Shown: positions 45,146 through 54,153 of the stretch, piece after piece
Layout of the letters: each line of letters begins with the position of its first letter
Numbering within the stretch: the first letter of the stretch is position 1
Origin: Pseudomonas sp. RIT-PI-q
GTDB taxonomy: Bacteria; Pseudomonadota; Gammaproteobacteria; Pseudomonadales; Pseudomonadaceae
Assembly (NCBI RefSeq): GCF_001297125.1
Contig: NZ_LHPC01000015.1
Span: forward strand, 1-64,000
Length of the DNA: 64,000 bases
Direction: 5' to 3'
Notes under the pieces: generated by a model
The model's input: the letters and a program-made list of their open reading frames with translations, nothing else
Told to the model about the DNA's origin: nothing
Database searches by the model: none
Made by a program: the position numbers and the translations under genes

Positions 45146-45219
45146 GCTTGAGACGATCGTTGCCCTGCTCCGTGCTGGCGAGCAGGACAACGGTAGAGCC
45201 CGAGAGGGTCGTTTCAAGC
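45146..45219. terminator. Nested inverted repeats between convergent genes
   Basis: An outer pair GCTTGAGACGA/TCGTTTCAAGC encloses an inner pair CGTTGCCCTGCTC/GAGCAGGACAACG. It lies between the ends of the MarR gene and the MFS carrier gene and is probably a bidirectional terminator or a degenerate mobile repeat. No U-run. Confidence 0.45.
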
Positions 45220-46545
45220 ACCCGCCGCCGTCAGCGACGCAACCTTGGGCTCCTTGATCAAGGCAAACAGCACCATCGCCAGCGCGGCGACAACACCGGG
45301 AATGGCGAAGGCCATGAAGTTAAGCTGCAAAGGCAGGTTGATGCCTAACAGCACACCCCCGAGCAAAGGACCAACGATGGCGCCACTACGACCGACCCCG
45401 GAAGCCCAGCCCATACCGGTTGAGCGAATGGAGAGGCCATAGAACTGGGCAGCGCAGGCATACAACAAAATCTGCGTACCGATGGTCGTGGCACCGGCTA
45501 CGGTGATCAGGAGATAAAGCACCGGCATCGAGCTTCTCACCCCCAGAAGACTGACCGACACGGCTGCCAGTATCAGGAAGATCACCAGCACCTTCGGCAG
45601 ATTCATCCGGTCGCCAAGCGTACCGCCAAAGATAGCGCCGAGTACCGCGCCGACATTCAGCGCCACCAGGAAGGAAAGACTGGAACCCATGCTGTAGCCG
45701 GCGTTGGCCATCAACTTCGGCAACCAGGAACTGAGTGCATAGATCATCAGCATGCAGCAGAAAAAGGCCAGCCACAGCAGCAAGGTACGCAACGCTCTGC
45801 CCTCGCGAAACAACTCCAGAAGTGACGCCGGCCGGCCATTGGTTTCGCTCATGACCAGTCTGTCGTCCTGTTCCAGATTGGAGCCTGGATCGACGCGCAG
45901 AAGAACGGTGCGTGCCCGCTCCGTACGGCCCTGGCGCACCAGGAAGCCTACCGATTCGGGGAGCTGCCAGTAGATCAATGGCAGCAAAATCAGCGGCACC
46001 ACGGCAGCGAAGAACATCGCCTCCCAGCCAAAGCGAGGCAGGATGAAAATCCCTACGCTGGCCGACAGCACGCCACCCAACGGATACCCGCAGAACATGA
46101 TGGAAACCACTGCGGTGCGAACTTTCTTCGGCGCGTACTCGTTCATCAATGCCACGACATTCGGCATCAATCCGCCGCACCCCAGGCCTGCAAAGAAGCG
46201 ACACACGCCAAACTCGGTGGGGCTGCTGGCGAACCCGTTGATCAACGTGGCGCAGCTGAAGAGTAAACAGCACACCGCGATGCCCTTCTTGCGACCGATC
46301 TGGTCGGCCAGGGTGCCGAAGCACACGGCACCAAACATCATGCCGAAGAGCGCATAACTACCCAGCGCGCCAGCCTCCAGGGGCGTCAGCCCCCACTGCT
46401 GCATCAGCACTGGCAGGACAGCGCCGTAGATGAACAAATCGTACCCGTCGAAGATAAGCAGCAGAAAGCACCAGCCCATCACCATCCAATGGAAGCTGGC
46501 AACGCGAGCATTGTCGATGATTGTGTGTACGTTTACGTTTCGCAT
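45214..46545 (-). CDS. AAHS-family aromatic acid:H+ symporter (MFS)
   Basis: A 443-residue carrier with twelve helices. FLLLIFDGYDLFIYGAVLP holds the D-G-Y-D motif in helix 1, which PcaK/BenK-type aromatic-acid carriers need for transport; GTLADQIGRKKGI is motif A. Helix 4 and the PESVGFLVRQGR loop also fit. Its promoter region has the MarR operator (46755-46775). The likely cargo is the substrate of the neighbouring monooxygenase pathway. ATG 46545. Confidence 0.87.
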   Translation of the reverse strand: MRNVNVHTIIDNARVASFHWMVMGWCFLLLIFDGYDLFIYGAVLPVLMQQWGLTPLEAGALGSYALFGMMFGAVCFGTLADQIGRKKGIAVCCLLFSCATLINGFASSPTEFGVCRFFAGLGCGGLMPNVVALMNEYAPKKVRTAVVSIMFCGYPLGGVLSASVGIFILPRFGWEAMFFAAVVPLILLPLIYWQLPESVGFLVRQGRTERARTVLLRVDPGSNLEQDDRLVMSETNGRPASLLELFREGRALRTLLLWLAFFCCMLMIYALSSWLPKLMANAGYSMGSSLSFLVALNVGAVLGAIFGGTLGDRMNLPKVLVIFLILAAVSVSLLGVRSSMPVLYLLITVAGATTIGTQILLYACAAQFYGLSIRSTGMGWASGVGRSGAIVGPLLGGVLLGINLPLQLNFMAFAIPGVVAALAMVLFALIKEPKVASLTAAGA

Positions 46546-46754
46546 GACATCTGCCTCTTTTTATTGTTGGGTCACGGTCAAGAGAGAAGTCCTTTCAGGA
46601 AAGCCTCTGGTACAGGCTGCGGATACGGTCGACCGGCGTTTGGCGGGCCCACCATCGAGCCGGGTACAAGAGGAAGACGGACTGACCGATCTGCCCACTC
46701 ATCCTCTGCGCGAAGTTCGCGGCTTTCGCTCGACGGAAATAGTATCTAACCGTA

Positions 46755-46775
46755 TTAGCTTACTTTGCAAGCTAT
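46755..46775. promoter_or_regulatory. MarR regulon operator, site 2 (MFS carrier)
   Basis: TTAGCT-N9-AGCTAT with AGCT cores at 46757 and 46770 and a degenerate AGCG at 46783, continuing the 13-base period. Located about 210 bases upstream of the carrier, in the divergent region shared with oprD. Confidence 0.75.
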
Positions 46776-46936
46776 TTTAAAAAGCGATAGCCGACCGGTC
46801 TTATTCTCTGCCTGACGCCCACGCACCAGTGCGCACGGGCGCACTCGCCACCCGCCCGAGGTGCCCTTTCGCTCTGTATCTGCCCCACGGATACGACCGA
46901 CGGCAACCATCAAGCTATTATTAATTGCTTTTCTTG

Positions 46937-46957
46937 TTAGCTTTAAATATAAGCTTT
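46937..46957. promoter_or_regulatory. MarR regulon operator, site 3 (OprD porin)
   Basis: TTAGCT-N9-AGCTTT with AGCT cores at 46939 and 46952 and a weaker TGCT at 46926, again 13 bases away. It ends 57 bases before the porin ATG in an AT-rich stretch. Confidence 0.75.
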
Positions 46958-47014
46958 ACCCGCGCTCGCCCCATAAAACAGCGCGCCCAACCACTATAAA
47001 AACAAGAGAACGAC

Positions 47015-48295
47015 ATGAATCAGTATCCGAAATACAAACCCCAGGTACTCGCTACTGCCGTCACCCTTGCCCTCCCGCTGACCTCACTGGCTGGCGGTGG
47101 TGGTTTCATCGAGGATTCCACTGCCACCCTGACCGCGCGCAATTACTACTTCAGCCGCGACTTCTCCAACATCGTCGGCCCAAGCACACAGTCCAAGGCC
47201 GAGGAATGGGCGCAAGGCTTCATCCTCAATTACGTGTCCGGTTACACCTCGGGACCGATTGGTTTTGGCGTCGATGCCATCGGACTACTGGGCATCAAGC
47301 TCGACAGCAGTCCGGATCGATCCGGCACCGGCCTGTTACCAGGCACCTACGGCCACAGGGCGCCGGACATCTACAGTCGCCTGGGCATCGCGGGCAAGGT
47401 CAAGGTGTCGAAGACTGAGTTGAAGGTCGGTGAACTGCAGCCGAACCTGCCGGTGCTGGCACTCACCGACAACCGTCTATTGCCGAACACGTACCAGGGC
47501 GTATCAATCAGCTCCAGCGAAATCGCCGGTCTGACGCTGCAGGGTGGCCAGCTGCATTCGATCAGCCTGCGCAGCGAAGCGGGAGACGAGGAAATCGGCG
47601 CAATCGTCGGATACTCGCCGCAACGCGATGCCCAGAAACAACTGATCACCTCGGACCGCTTCAATTATGCCGGGGGTGACTATTCATTTAACGAAAACCG
47701 CTCAACGGTCAGCGCCTGGTATGGCCAACTCGAGGATCTCTACAACCAGAAATACCTTGGCTTCAAGCACAGTGAACCAGTGGGCCTGTGGACACTGGGC
47801 GCCACCCTCGGCTACTTCAAATCCGCCGAAGACGGCAAGCATCTGATCGGCGAAATCGATAACCAGGCGTTCTACTCGTTGCTGTCGGCCAAGCGCGGCG
47901 GGCACACCTTTTATGTGGGCTACCAAGGCATGTACGGCGAGGACGGTTTCCCGCGTGTGTTCGCCACCGTGTCGCCCTTGGGTAATGAGGTCCCGACCTA
48001 CGAGTTCGCCTCCGCCGACGAGCGCTCCTGGCAGGTGCGCTATGACTTCGACTTCGCCGCGCTGGCGGTGCCCGGCCTAGTCGCCAGCGTACGCTACATC
48101 AAGGGGGATAACGTCGATGCCGGTAACTTCGAGGGCAAGGACACAGAGCGCGACCTGGACCTGAGTTACACCTTCCAGAGCGGCCTGCTGAAGAACGTCT
48201 CTCTACGAATGCGCAACGCCGTCGCACGCTCTAATTATCGAACTGACATCGACGAAAACCGCCTGATACTCAGCTACACCCTGAAATTTTTCTGA
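47015..48295 (+). CDS. OprD-family outer-membrane porin
   Basis: A 426-residue porin typical of Pseudomonas, for uptake of small carboxylates or basic amino acids. Signal peptide MNQYPKYKPQVLATAVTLALPLTSLAG; then GFIEDSTATLTARNYYFSRDF and a beta-barrel with alternating hydrophobic strands, ending in LSYTLKFF with the C-terminal Phe needed for assembly. It supplies the outer-membrane step of the MarR regulon and has its own operator. Confidence 0.93.
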   Translation: MNQYPKYKPQVLATAVTLALPLTSLAGGGGFIEDSTATLTARNYYFSRDFSNIVGPSTQSKAEEWAQGFILNYVSGYTSGPIGFGVDAIGLLGIKLDSSPDRSGTGLLPGTYGHRAPDIYSRLGIAGKVKVSKTELKVGELQPNLPVLALTDNRLLPNTYQGVSISSSEIAGLTLQGGQLHSISLRSEAGDEEIGAIVGYSPQRDAQKQLITSDRFNYAGGDYSFNENRSTVSAWYGQLEDLYNQKYLGFKHSEPVGLWTLGATLGYFKSAEDGKHLIGEIDNQAFYSLLSAKRGGHTFYVGYQGMYGEDGFPRVFATVSPLGNEVPTYEFASADERSWQVRYDFDFAALAVPGLVASVRYIKGDNVDAGNFEGKDTERDLDLSYTFQSGLLKNVSLRMRNAVARSNYRTDIDENRLILSYTLKFF

Positions 48296-48321
48296 GTCAC
48301 CAGCCGCCCTCTTCGCGGAAC

Positions 48322-48426
48322 CTTGTAGGAGCGAGCTCGCTCGCGATGGACGTTAACGATAACGCGTGTTTGCTGGATAAAACGCGTTGCCCTCAAGTCC
48401 ATCGCGAGCAAGCTCGCTCCTACAAG
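48322..48426. repeat. REPIN of the GTAGGAGCGAGCTCGCTCGC family
   Basis: CTTGTAGGAGCGAGCTCGCT and its inverse flank the spacer GGACGTTAACGATAACGCG, which is shared with the 6.3 and 24.1 kb REPINs although the REP arms are a different family. It separates the porin gene from the monooxygenase operon, whose ends converge. The rest of 48296-48597 shows no gene. Confidence 0.9.
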
Positions 48427-48597
48427 TTTTCTTATCTGATTGACCTCATCGCACGTTTACATGCGCAGTGACTGGCTCACTCCAGGTAGTCCACACAAAA
48501 CTCACCGACGAAAAAAACCGCAGATAAACTGCGGCAAAATTCCTCTTCATCAATCATGAGTGAGGCTGCTGATGAATCAACAACCTCGCTCAACTCA

Positions 48598-50055
48598 TCA
48601 GATTTCTTCGTTAAGGTCGTACTGCGAAGCAAAGGTGTCCAGGAGACTGGCACTGCGCTTCCAGTCAAACGCTCTGAACGATGCCCCTTTGGTCACGAAG
48701 GTAGCACCTGAGTAGAACATCTCGTATTGGGTATGACGGGAGGCGTATTCCGAACCTATTGCGTCCCAGGCCAGGTTAAAGAATTTCACCCGCTCCACGG
48801 CGTTCGCAATCGGCGACTGCTGGGTTTTCTCAATCAGTTCACGCATTTCCGGATTGGCGAAATCCTGGGTAGAAGACGGCAACATAATGACCCCTCCCCC
48901 GGCCAGGTCGCGCAATCGGGAGATGAACTTGGGATACAGCTGCTGCGCAATCACCTGGGAAGCGTAAAGAAGGTGACGATCCGGTACGAAATACTCGCCG
49001 ACGTAGGAGCCCTTGCTCTCCATTCCGTTAACGAAGGATTCGGAAATAGCCGCTTCCGCTGCTATCTGCCCGAGCTTCTCGCGAACCTGCGGCAAATTAA
49101 TGATGCCGTTCATTTCGGCCGTGCGATAAGCCACACCGGCAAGAAAGCGCATTTTGACCATCAGGCGAACCTGTGCCTGATAGTTCTGGTAAACGTGTGC
49201 CGGCGTTTCATGAAACTGGGCCATGCACATATCGGTGTCGCGGTGCACGAACACCCGATCCCAGGAAACCTTGACGTTGTCGAAATACAGCAGCGCATCG
49301 TTCTCGTCGAAACGGCTCGACAGAGGGTTCTGGAACACGCTCTGGTTGTGCTCTTCATATGATTTGCGCGAGAGGATTTTCAAGCCCGGCGCATTCATCG
49401 GTATGGCAAAGGAAACGGCGTACTTCTCCTCCTCACCTTTCTTCAACGGCTGAAGGCAAGTCACCAATACTTCGTTGGCCATGATGCCGCCGGTAGCCAG
49501 CATTTTCGCGCCCCGAATGGTGATGCCCTGCTCATCTTCGGCTGCTATGCCCGCCGTCAGGAACTCATCCGCCTGCTCACCCGTGGACTTTGAGCGGTCC
49601 GCTTGCGGATTGATGATGACGTAAGTCAGGTACAGGTCGTTGTCACGCGCATAGCGGTAGTAATTACGCAGGTTCTGGGCACGCACCTTATCGTACTGCT
49701 CGAAACGCTCGATCCCCATGACCATGCCAGAAATACAGCTGGCAACGTGATCCGGCGCACGCCCCAGGAACCCGCAACTCAGACCTGTCCACGCTTCCAG
49801 GGCCATGCGGCGTTGCTTGAGATCCTCGGGGCTTTTTGGCAGTTGCCAGATACGGTTGTAGCGCTCGCCGGACTCAGGATCGACAGTCGTCATCAACTCC
49901 AAATGGTCGTGCTGAAAGTCGTACAGATTACTCAGCCACTCAATGGAACCGGCAAAGGCACGGTGAGTGGTCACGTCATCCACCCGTTCGCCATTGATGT
50001 AAACACTGCGTCCATCACGGAGCGATTCAATGTGTTGAAGTGAAGTCTTGATCAT
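48598..50055 (-). CDS. HpaB-family FADH2/FMNH2-dependent aromatic monooxygenase
   Basis: A 485-residue oxygenase of the 4-hydroxyphenylacetate 3-hydroxylase (HpaB) / chlorophenol and pyrrole-2-carboxylate monooxygenase family. Such enzymes take reduced flavin from a separate reductase and ortho-hydroxylate phenols or heterocycles. LYDFQHDHLELMTTVDPESGERYNRIWQLPKSPEDL, LATGGIMANEVLVTCLQPL and RDLAGGGVIMLPSSTQDF are the most family-like parts. ATG 50055 has GGAG nine bases upstream; TTG 50070 is less likely. It follows the flavin reductase by 34 bases. None of the usual HpaC/meta-cleavage genes are present, so it is not homoprotocatechuate degradation. Confidence 0.87.
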   Translation of the reverse strand: MIKTSLQHIESLRDGRSVYINGERVDDVTTHRAFAGSIEWLSNLYDFQHDHLELMTTVDPESGERYNRIWQLPKSPEDLKQRRMALEAWTGLSCGFLGRAPDHVASCISGMVMGIERFEQYDKVRAQNLRNYYRYARDNDLYLTYVIINPQADRSKSTGEQADEFLTAGIAAEDEQGITIRGAKMLATGGIMANEVLVTCLQPLKKGEEEKYAVSFAIPMNAPGLKILSRKSYEEHNQSVFQNPLSSRFDENDALLYFDNVKVSWDRVFVHRDTDMCMAQFHETPAHVYQNYQAQVRLMVKMRFLAGVAYRTAEMNGIINLPQVREKLGQIAAEAAISESFVNGMESKGSYVGEYFVPDRHLLYASQVIAQQLYPKFISRLRDLAGGGVIMLPSSTQDFANPEMRELIEKTQQSPIANAVERVKFFNLAWDAIGSEYASRHTQYEMFYSGATFVTKGASFRAFDWKRSASLLDTFASQYDLNEEI

Positions 50056-50089
50056 TTTGTTGTTCTCCAATACTGACGGATGGGCAGGT

Positions 50090-50575
50090 TCAGGCGATTT
50101 CGGCGTAACGACCGCGGCAGAAAACCAGCGGAAGGCTGTGATTACTGCTGGTAAAACTCACGACTTCACCGACAAAAATGATGTGATCGCCGCCGTCGTA
50201 ATCGGCGTACGGCTTGCATTCGAATTGAGCCAAAGCGCCGATGAGCAAAGGCGTCCCGGTGTCTCGAGTTTCAAAATCGACGTTTTCCCATTTATTTCCC
50301 AAGGCCCGGGAAAATTTGTTGGAAAGCTCGACCTGCTCCTTGCTCAGCACATTCACGGCGTAATGACTCGCTCGCTGCATTGACTCGAGACTCAGCGCGC
50401 GGCGATCCAGGCTGAACAGCACCAGCGGCGGATTGATTGACACAGAGTTGAAGGAGCTCATGGTGATGCCGAGCGGACGGTTTTCGCTGTCTTGGGCGGT
50501 GATGACCGCAACACCAGTCGGGAACTGGCCCAAAGCAGCACGAAACTGAGATGCATCGAATGACATGGGATTCAC
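50090..50575 (-). CDS. Flavin reductase, partner of the HpaB-like monooxygenase
   Basis: A 161-residue flavin_reduct/HpaC-like enzyme that delivers reduced FMN or FAD. ALGQFPTGVAVITAQDSENRPLGITMSSFNSVSINPPLVLFSLDR is the FMN-binding region and HIIFVGEVVSF lies near the conserved His. ATG 50575 with AAAGGTG upstream; a MarR operator ends just upstream of it (50585-50605), with a further double site at 50630-50663. Confidence 0.9.
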   Translation of the reverse strand: MNPMSFDASQFRAALGQFPTGVAVITAQDSENRPLGITMSSFNSVSINPPLVLFSLDRRALSLESMQRASHYAVNVLSKEQVELSNKFSRALGNKWENVDFETRDTGTPLLIGALAQFECKPYADYDGGDHIIFVGEVVSFTSSNHSLPLVFCRGRYAEIA

Positions 50576-50584
50576 CTTTTATTA

Positions 50585-50605
50585 TTAGCTTTGCGACAAA
50601 GCCAA
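50585..50605. promoter_or_regulatory. MarR regulon operator, site 4 (flavin reductase 5' end)
   Basis: TTAGCT-N9-AGCCAA, cores at 50587 and 50600 (one substitution). It is only nine bases from the ATG, next to the ribosome-binding site, so a bound regulator would sit in the transcribed leader. Confidence 0.7.
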
Positions 50606-50629
50606 TAATACGCCAGCAACGATGATCGT

Positions 50630-50663
50630 CAAGCTTTTTATAATAGCTATTTTTAAAAGCTTT
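50630..50663. promoter_or_regulatory. MarR regulon operator, sites 5 and 6 (triple AGCT)
   Basis: Three exact AGCT cores at 50632, 50645 and 50658, each 13 bases apart, give two overlapping dyads (50630-50650 and 50643-50663). Together with site 4 this is the strongest operator cluster of the region. The rest of 50664-50936 holds no convincing gene. Confidence 0.8.
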
Positions 50664-50936
50664 TTTTGAGTAAGGCAACACCTTGGAATTACATGAAAAT
50701 AAGGAAGTCGCTGGTGATGAATGCCGTGCTGGTGTACACGTGCAACGCAGGAGCGAGGGTTTCGGGGAGGTGCCGATAAGGCGTTAGAGGAGTGCTGGCA
50801 TTGGCATTTGGCGGCAATCCGCAATGTGCGCAGAAACCATTTAGATACAGCCCGAACGCGGGACCGCGTTCAGGCCGTGGGGGATTTTTATACGTGCCAG
50901 CACCTTGGAGAGGCTGCTTGGCCATGCTGCGGACAA

Positions 50937-52283
50937 TTACTGTTGAAGAGCGCTCTGAAGCAGTTGCTCCACCGCGTGCGCGATGCCGAGGATCCGCAGA
51001 TCGGCCCCCCGCTCGCCCATCAGCATCAATCCCACCGGGGCACTGCCCTGTTCGTGACACGGCAGGCTAATAGCGCAGCGATCGAGGAAGTTCGCGATGG
51101 AGGGATTGCGCAACATCAGCAGATTGGCGTGCTGGAAGCGTTCCGGATCCTCCATCTCCCGAAGGGTCGGCGCGACGATCGGCACCGTGGGCATGACCAG
51201 CGCGTCGTAGTGAATGCTGATCGCCGCGACACGTCGCTGCAGATCGGCCCGCGCCTTGATCAGGTCGATGTAATCCGCAGCGCTCTGATGCTGGCCCTTT
51301 TCGATACGGGTCACGACATTCGGGTCGTAGCTGTCTCTATGGGCCGCGATCAATTCTCGGTGCCACGCCCAGGCTTCGGCCGCAACAAAGCCACCTTTGC
51401 CGTTGATAGCGGGTAACTCTCCCAGCTCGATCAATGGGATGCGATCGATCTGCGCACCGGCCTGAGCGAGCAGCATCAGTGTCCGCTCAAAGGTCGCCGC
51501 GACCGCAGCGTCCATCCCGTCCAGCGTCAGCGTTGTCGGAACCGCCAGGCGCAGTCCTCTCAGACTTGTCCGGATTATCGGCTTGACAACATCGCCGGCC
51601 AGAATGTCGTTCAAAATTGCAACGCACTCTACAGAGGCGCCCAGCGGCCCGACCGAATCCAGACTGCTAGACAGCGGAGACACACCGCTCTGCGGCACTT
51701 TTGATGCTGTCGGTTTGAAGCCCACGATGCCGCACAGCGCCGCGGGAATTCGGCAGGAGCCGCCGGTGTCGGTGCCCAGGCTGGCCACGGCCATCTGATC
51801 GGTAATGGCAATCGCAGCGCCGGATGATGAGCCTCCAGGAATCCTTGGATTTGAGCGTTCCCAAGGGTTTTCCGGGGTGCCGTAATGGGGGTTTAGACCG
51901 AGTCCGGAATAAGCGAACTCCGTCATGTTGGTCCGTCCGACAGGGATGAAACCCGCATTACGCAGGCGGCGCACCACTTCAGCATCGATACCTGCAGGTT
52001 CGCGATCGGCAAGAATCCTGGAACCACAGGTGGTCACCTCTGCGGTCATGTCGAACAGGTCTTTGATGCTGATCGGCACACCGGCGTAAGGCGGGACCGG
52101 GACGCCCTGCTCACGCAACCTGTCGTAGGCCTTGGCCTGCGCCAGGGCTTGATTCCTCAACTGCTTGGTAAAGACCTTGGCCGCCAGCGCTGGCTGGCGA
52201 TCCATATTGTCGATACAGCGCTGGACCAGCTCTTCGCTGCGCAGCAACGAATTCACGGCCTGGCTGATGGTCAGTAGCGTCAT
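50937..52283 (-). CDS. Amidase-signature-family hydrolase
   Basis: A 448-residue Ser-Ser-Lys hydrolase of amides. VPISIKDLF provides the catalytic Lys, IPGGSSSGAA the bridging Ser, and GTDTGGSCRIPAALCG the nucleophile Ser. ATG 52283 has GGGAG seven bases upstream; an extension to 52307 is unlikely. It follows the cupin gene by 138 bases and precedes the flavin-reductase promoter, so it belongs to the IscS-cupin-amidase transcript. In context it may open a lactam ring or remove an amide from the pathway intermediate (inference). Confidence 0.9.
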   Translation of the reverse strand: MTLLTISQAVNSLLRSEELVQRCIDNMDRQPALAAKVFTKQLRNQALAQAKAYDRLREQGVPVPPYAGVPISIKDLFDMTAEVTTCGSRILADREPAGIDAEVVRRLRNAGFIPVGRTNMTEFAYSGLGLNPHYGTPENPWERSNPRIPGGSSSGAAIAITDQMAVASLGTDTGGSCRIPAALCGIVGFKPTASKVPQSGVSPLSSSLDSVGPLGASVECVAILNDILAGDVVKPIIRTSLRGLRLAVPTTLTLDGMDAAVAATFERTLMLLAQAGAQIDRIPLIELGELPAINGKGGFVAAEAWAWHRELIAAHRDSYDPNVVTRIEKGQHQSAADYIDLIKARADLQRRVAAISIHYDALVMPTVPIVAPTLREMEDPERFQHANLLMLRNPSIANFLDRCAISLPCHEQGSAPVGLMLMGERGADLRILGIAHAVEQLLQSALQQ

Positions 52284-52421
52284 GGCATGACTCCCGGGAG
52301 CTTCCAATTCACGCCGGATATTCCTGGCGTCGAATACAAAGAGAGGGCGCCCGAATCACCCGTATGGACAACGCCTTGGAATCGGCTTGCAGGAATGGAA
52401 TCGGGCTGCGAACAACCGCTG

Positions 52422-52793
52422 TCACTCGTAATAGTGGATTTCCAGCAACACACAACCGTCGTGCGACTTGAACGGGCCGTGGAACGCTCCAGGTGGACGG
52501 CAAGCGTAGGTATTGGGCTCAAAAGACTCGCCACCTTGACCCTGCTCGTCGTTACCCACAGTCAGATCGCCAGAGACCAGGTACACCTCTTCCCAATAGT
52601 CATGCACAAAAGGCTTGGTTGTGAAAATACCCGGCTGGAAACGCAACAAACGCGTGCGGGTGCCCGACTTGCCTGCCTCATCCAGTGACCCGGACAGGAT
52701 GAGCTGCTCGATGCCCTTGGGGTAGCCCGGCGGAGTCTCCCAGCCGGAGTCCATATCAACCGAATAGAATTCTTTGTGCTCTTTATTGATCAT
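52422..52793 (-). CDS. Small cupin-domain protein
   Basis: A 123-residue single-domain cupin: FVHDYWEEVYLVSGDLTVGN is cupin motif 1 (His, Glu and Gly conserved) and CRPPGAFHGPFKSHDGCVLLEIHYYE carries motif 2 with a His. Metal ligands are partly conserved, so it could be an isomerase, decarboxylase, dioxygenase or ligand sensor. ATG 52793 has AAGGAG about ten bases upstream. Sixty-eight bases after the IscS-like gene. Confidence 0.82.
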   Translation of the reverse strand: MINKEHKEFYSVDMDSGWETPPGYPKGIEQLILSGSLDEAGKSGTRTRLLRFQPGIFTTKPFVHDYWEEVYLVSGDLTVGNDEQGQGGESFEPNTYACRPPGAFHGPFKSHDGCVLLEIHYYE

Positions 52794-52861
52794 TACAGCG
52801 TTCTCCTTAATTCAAGCAGGACTGCTTGAGACGTGAGTTGCCTTGGCACAGGCCGGAAGGC

Positions 52862-54076
52862 TCAGTGGGCGGCCCATTCGATTTTGCTGATGTCGATACC
52901 GTCCTTGTACATGTCCCATAGCGGCGACATTTCCCGCAGCTTGGAAACAGCGGCCTTGATCATCACAACGGCCTGGTCGACTTCGGCCTCGGTCGTGAAA
53001 CGACCCAGGGTGATACGCAGTGAGCTGTGGGCCAGTTCGTCGCTTCGACCCAGCGCACGAAGTACATACGAAGGCTCAAGACTGGCCGATGTGCAGGCGG
53101 AACCGGACGACACCGCAAGGCCTCTCAGGGACATCATCAGCGATTCGCCTTCGACAAAATTGAAACTGATGTTCAAGTTGCCCGGCACCCGATGTTCCAA
53201 GGAGCCGTTGACGTACACCTCTTCCATCCCGTCGAATCCCGCGAGTAGCCGATTTCGTAGACTCAGCACGCGCGCGTTTTCGCTTTCCATCTCCAGGGCC
53301 GCAATTCGAAAGGCTTCACCCATGCCGACGATCTGATGGGTGGGCAACGTGCCTGAACGCATGCCTCGCTCATGTCCGCCACCATGGATCTGGGCCTCCA
53401 GGCGAATGCGCGGCTTACGGCAAACATAGAGCGCCCCAATGCCTTTGGGCCCATAAAGTTTGTGCGCCGTAAACGACATCAGGTGCACATGAACCGAGCG
53501 CAGGTCGATCGCCACTTTGCCGGCGCTCTGCACTGCATCGACGTGGAAGAACACATCGCGCACCTTGCAGATCTCACCGATGGCAGCGATATCGTTGACC
53601 GTACCGAGCTCGTTATTGGCGTGCATGATGGAGACCAGAATGGTCTTGTCGGTGATCGCGTTGGCCACCGCTTCCGGCTGGATCAGGCCATTTTTATCCG
53701 GGTCCAGATAGGTGATTTCAAAGCCTTCCCGTTCGAGATGGCGGCACGAGTCCAGCACTGCCTTGTGCTCAATGCTGGAGGTCACAATGTGATTGCCCAG
53801 GTTGCGATAGAACCGGGCGACGCCCTTGATGGCCAGGTTGTCGGATTCTGTGGCACCGGAGGTCCAGACAATTTCTCGCGGATCTGCATTGACCAGGTCG
53901 GCGACCTGTTTGCGCGCGTTATCGACCGCCGCTTCAGCCTCCCAGCCAAACGAGTGAGAGCGCGAGGCGGGATTGCCAAAGAGCCCGTCCGCCGTCAAAT
54001 ACCGGCACATCAGCTCTGCAACCCGAGGGTCGACCGGCGTGGTCGCGGAGTAATCCAAATAAATATTTTCGCTCAT
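52862..54076 (-). CDS. IscS-type cysteine desulfurase paralogue outside an isc operon
   Basis: A 404-residue PLP enzyme, the exact length of E. coli IscS, converting cysteine to alanine plus an enzyme persulfide. [18 protein letters not shown], the PLP-Lys in [17 protein letters not shown], and the persulfide loop [22 protein letters not shown] with its Cys are intact, as is the C-terminal tail that binds IscU. There are no iscR, iscU, hscBA or fdx neighbours; it leads a cupin-amidase transcript under the MarR operator. ATG 54076 chosen; the frame runs on to 54181. Confidence 0.9.
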   Translation of the reverse strand: MSENIYLDYSATTPVDPRVAELMCRYLTADGLFGNPASRSHSFGWEAEAAVDNARKQVADLVNADPREIVWTSGATESDNLAIKGVARFYRNLGNHIVTSSIEHKAVLDSCRHLEREGFEITYLDPDKNGLIQPEAVANAITDKTILVSIMHANNELGTVNDIAAIGEICKVRDVFFHVDAVQSAGKVAIDLRSVHVHLMSFTAHKLYGPKGIGALYVCRKPRIRLEAQIHGGGHERGMRSGTLPTHQIVGMGEAFRIAALEMESENARVLSLRNRLLAGFDGMEEVYVNGSLEHRVPGNLNISFNFVEGESLMMSLRGLAVSSGSACTSASLEPSYVLRALGRSDELAHSSLRITLGRFTTEAEVDQAVVMIKAAVSKLREMSPLWDMYKDGIDISKIEWAAH

Positions 54077-54132
54077 TGGCAGACCTATACCCGTTCGAGA
54101 CGCTGTGTTCGATGAGTTAGTGTCTAATATGA

Positions 54133-54153
54133 TTAGCTTCTTTTGCAAGCTTT
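54133..54153. promoter_or_regulatory. MarR regulon operator, site 7 (IscS-cupin-amidase)
   Basis: TTAGCT-N9-AGCTTT with AGCT at 54135 and 54148, 57 bases upstream of the IscS-like start in the divergent region shared with the DUF2848 gene. Confidence 0.75.

Noticed and set aside
48598..50575. Reading as the hpaBC genes of 4-hydroxyphenylacetate degradation
   Set aside because: The oxygenase and reductase are HpaB/HpaC-like, but no homoprotocatechuate cleavage genes accompany them, and the neighbours (amidase, cupin, DUF2848) do not fit that pathway.
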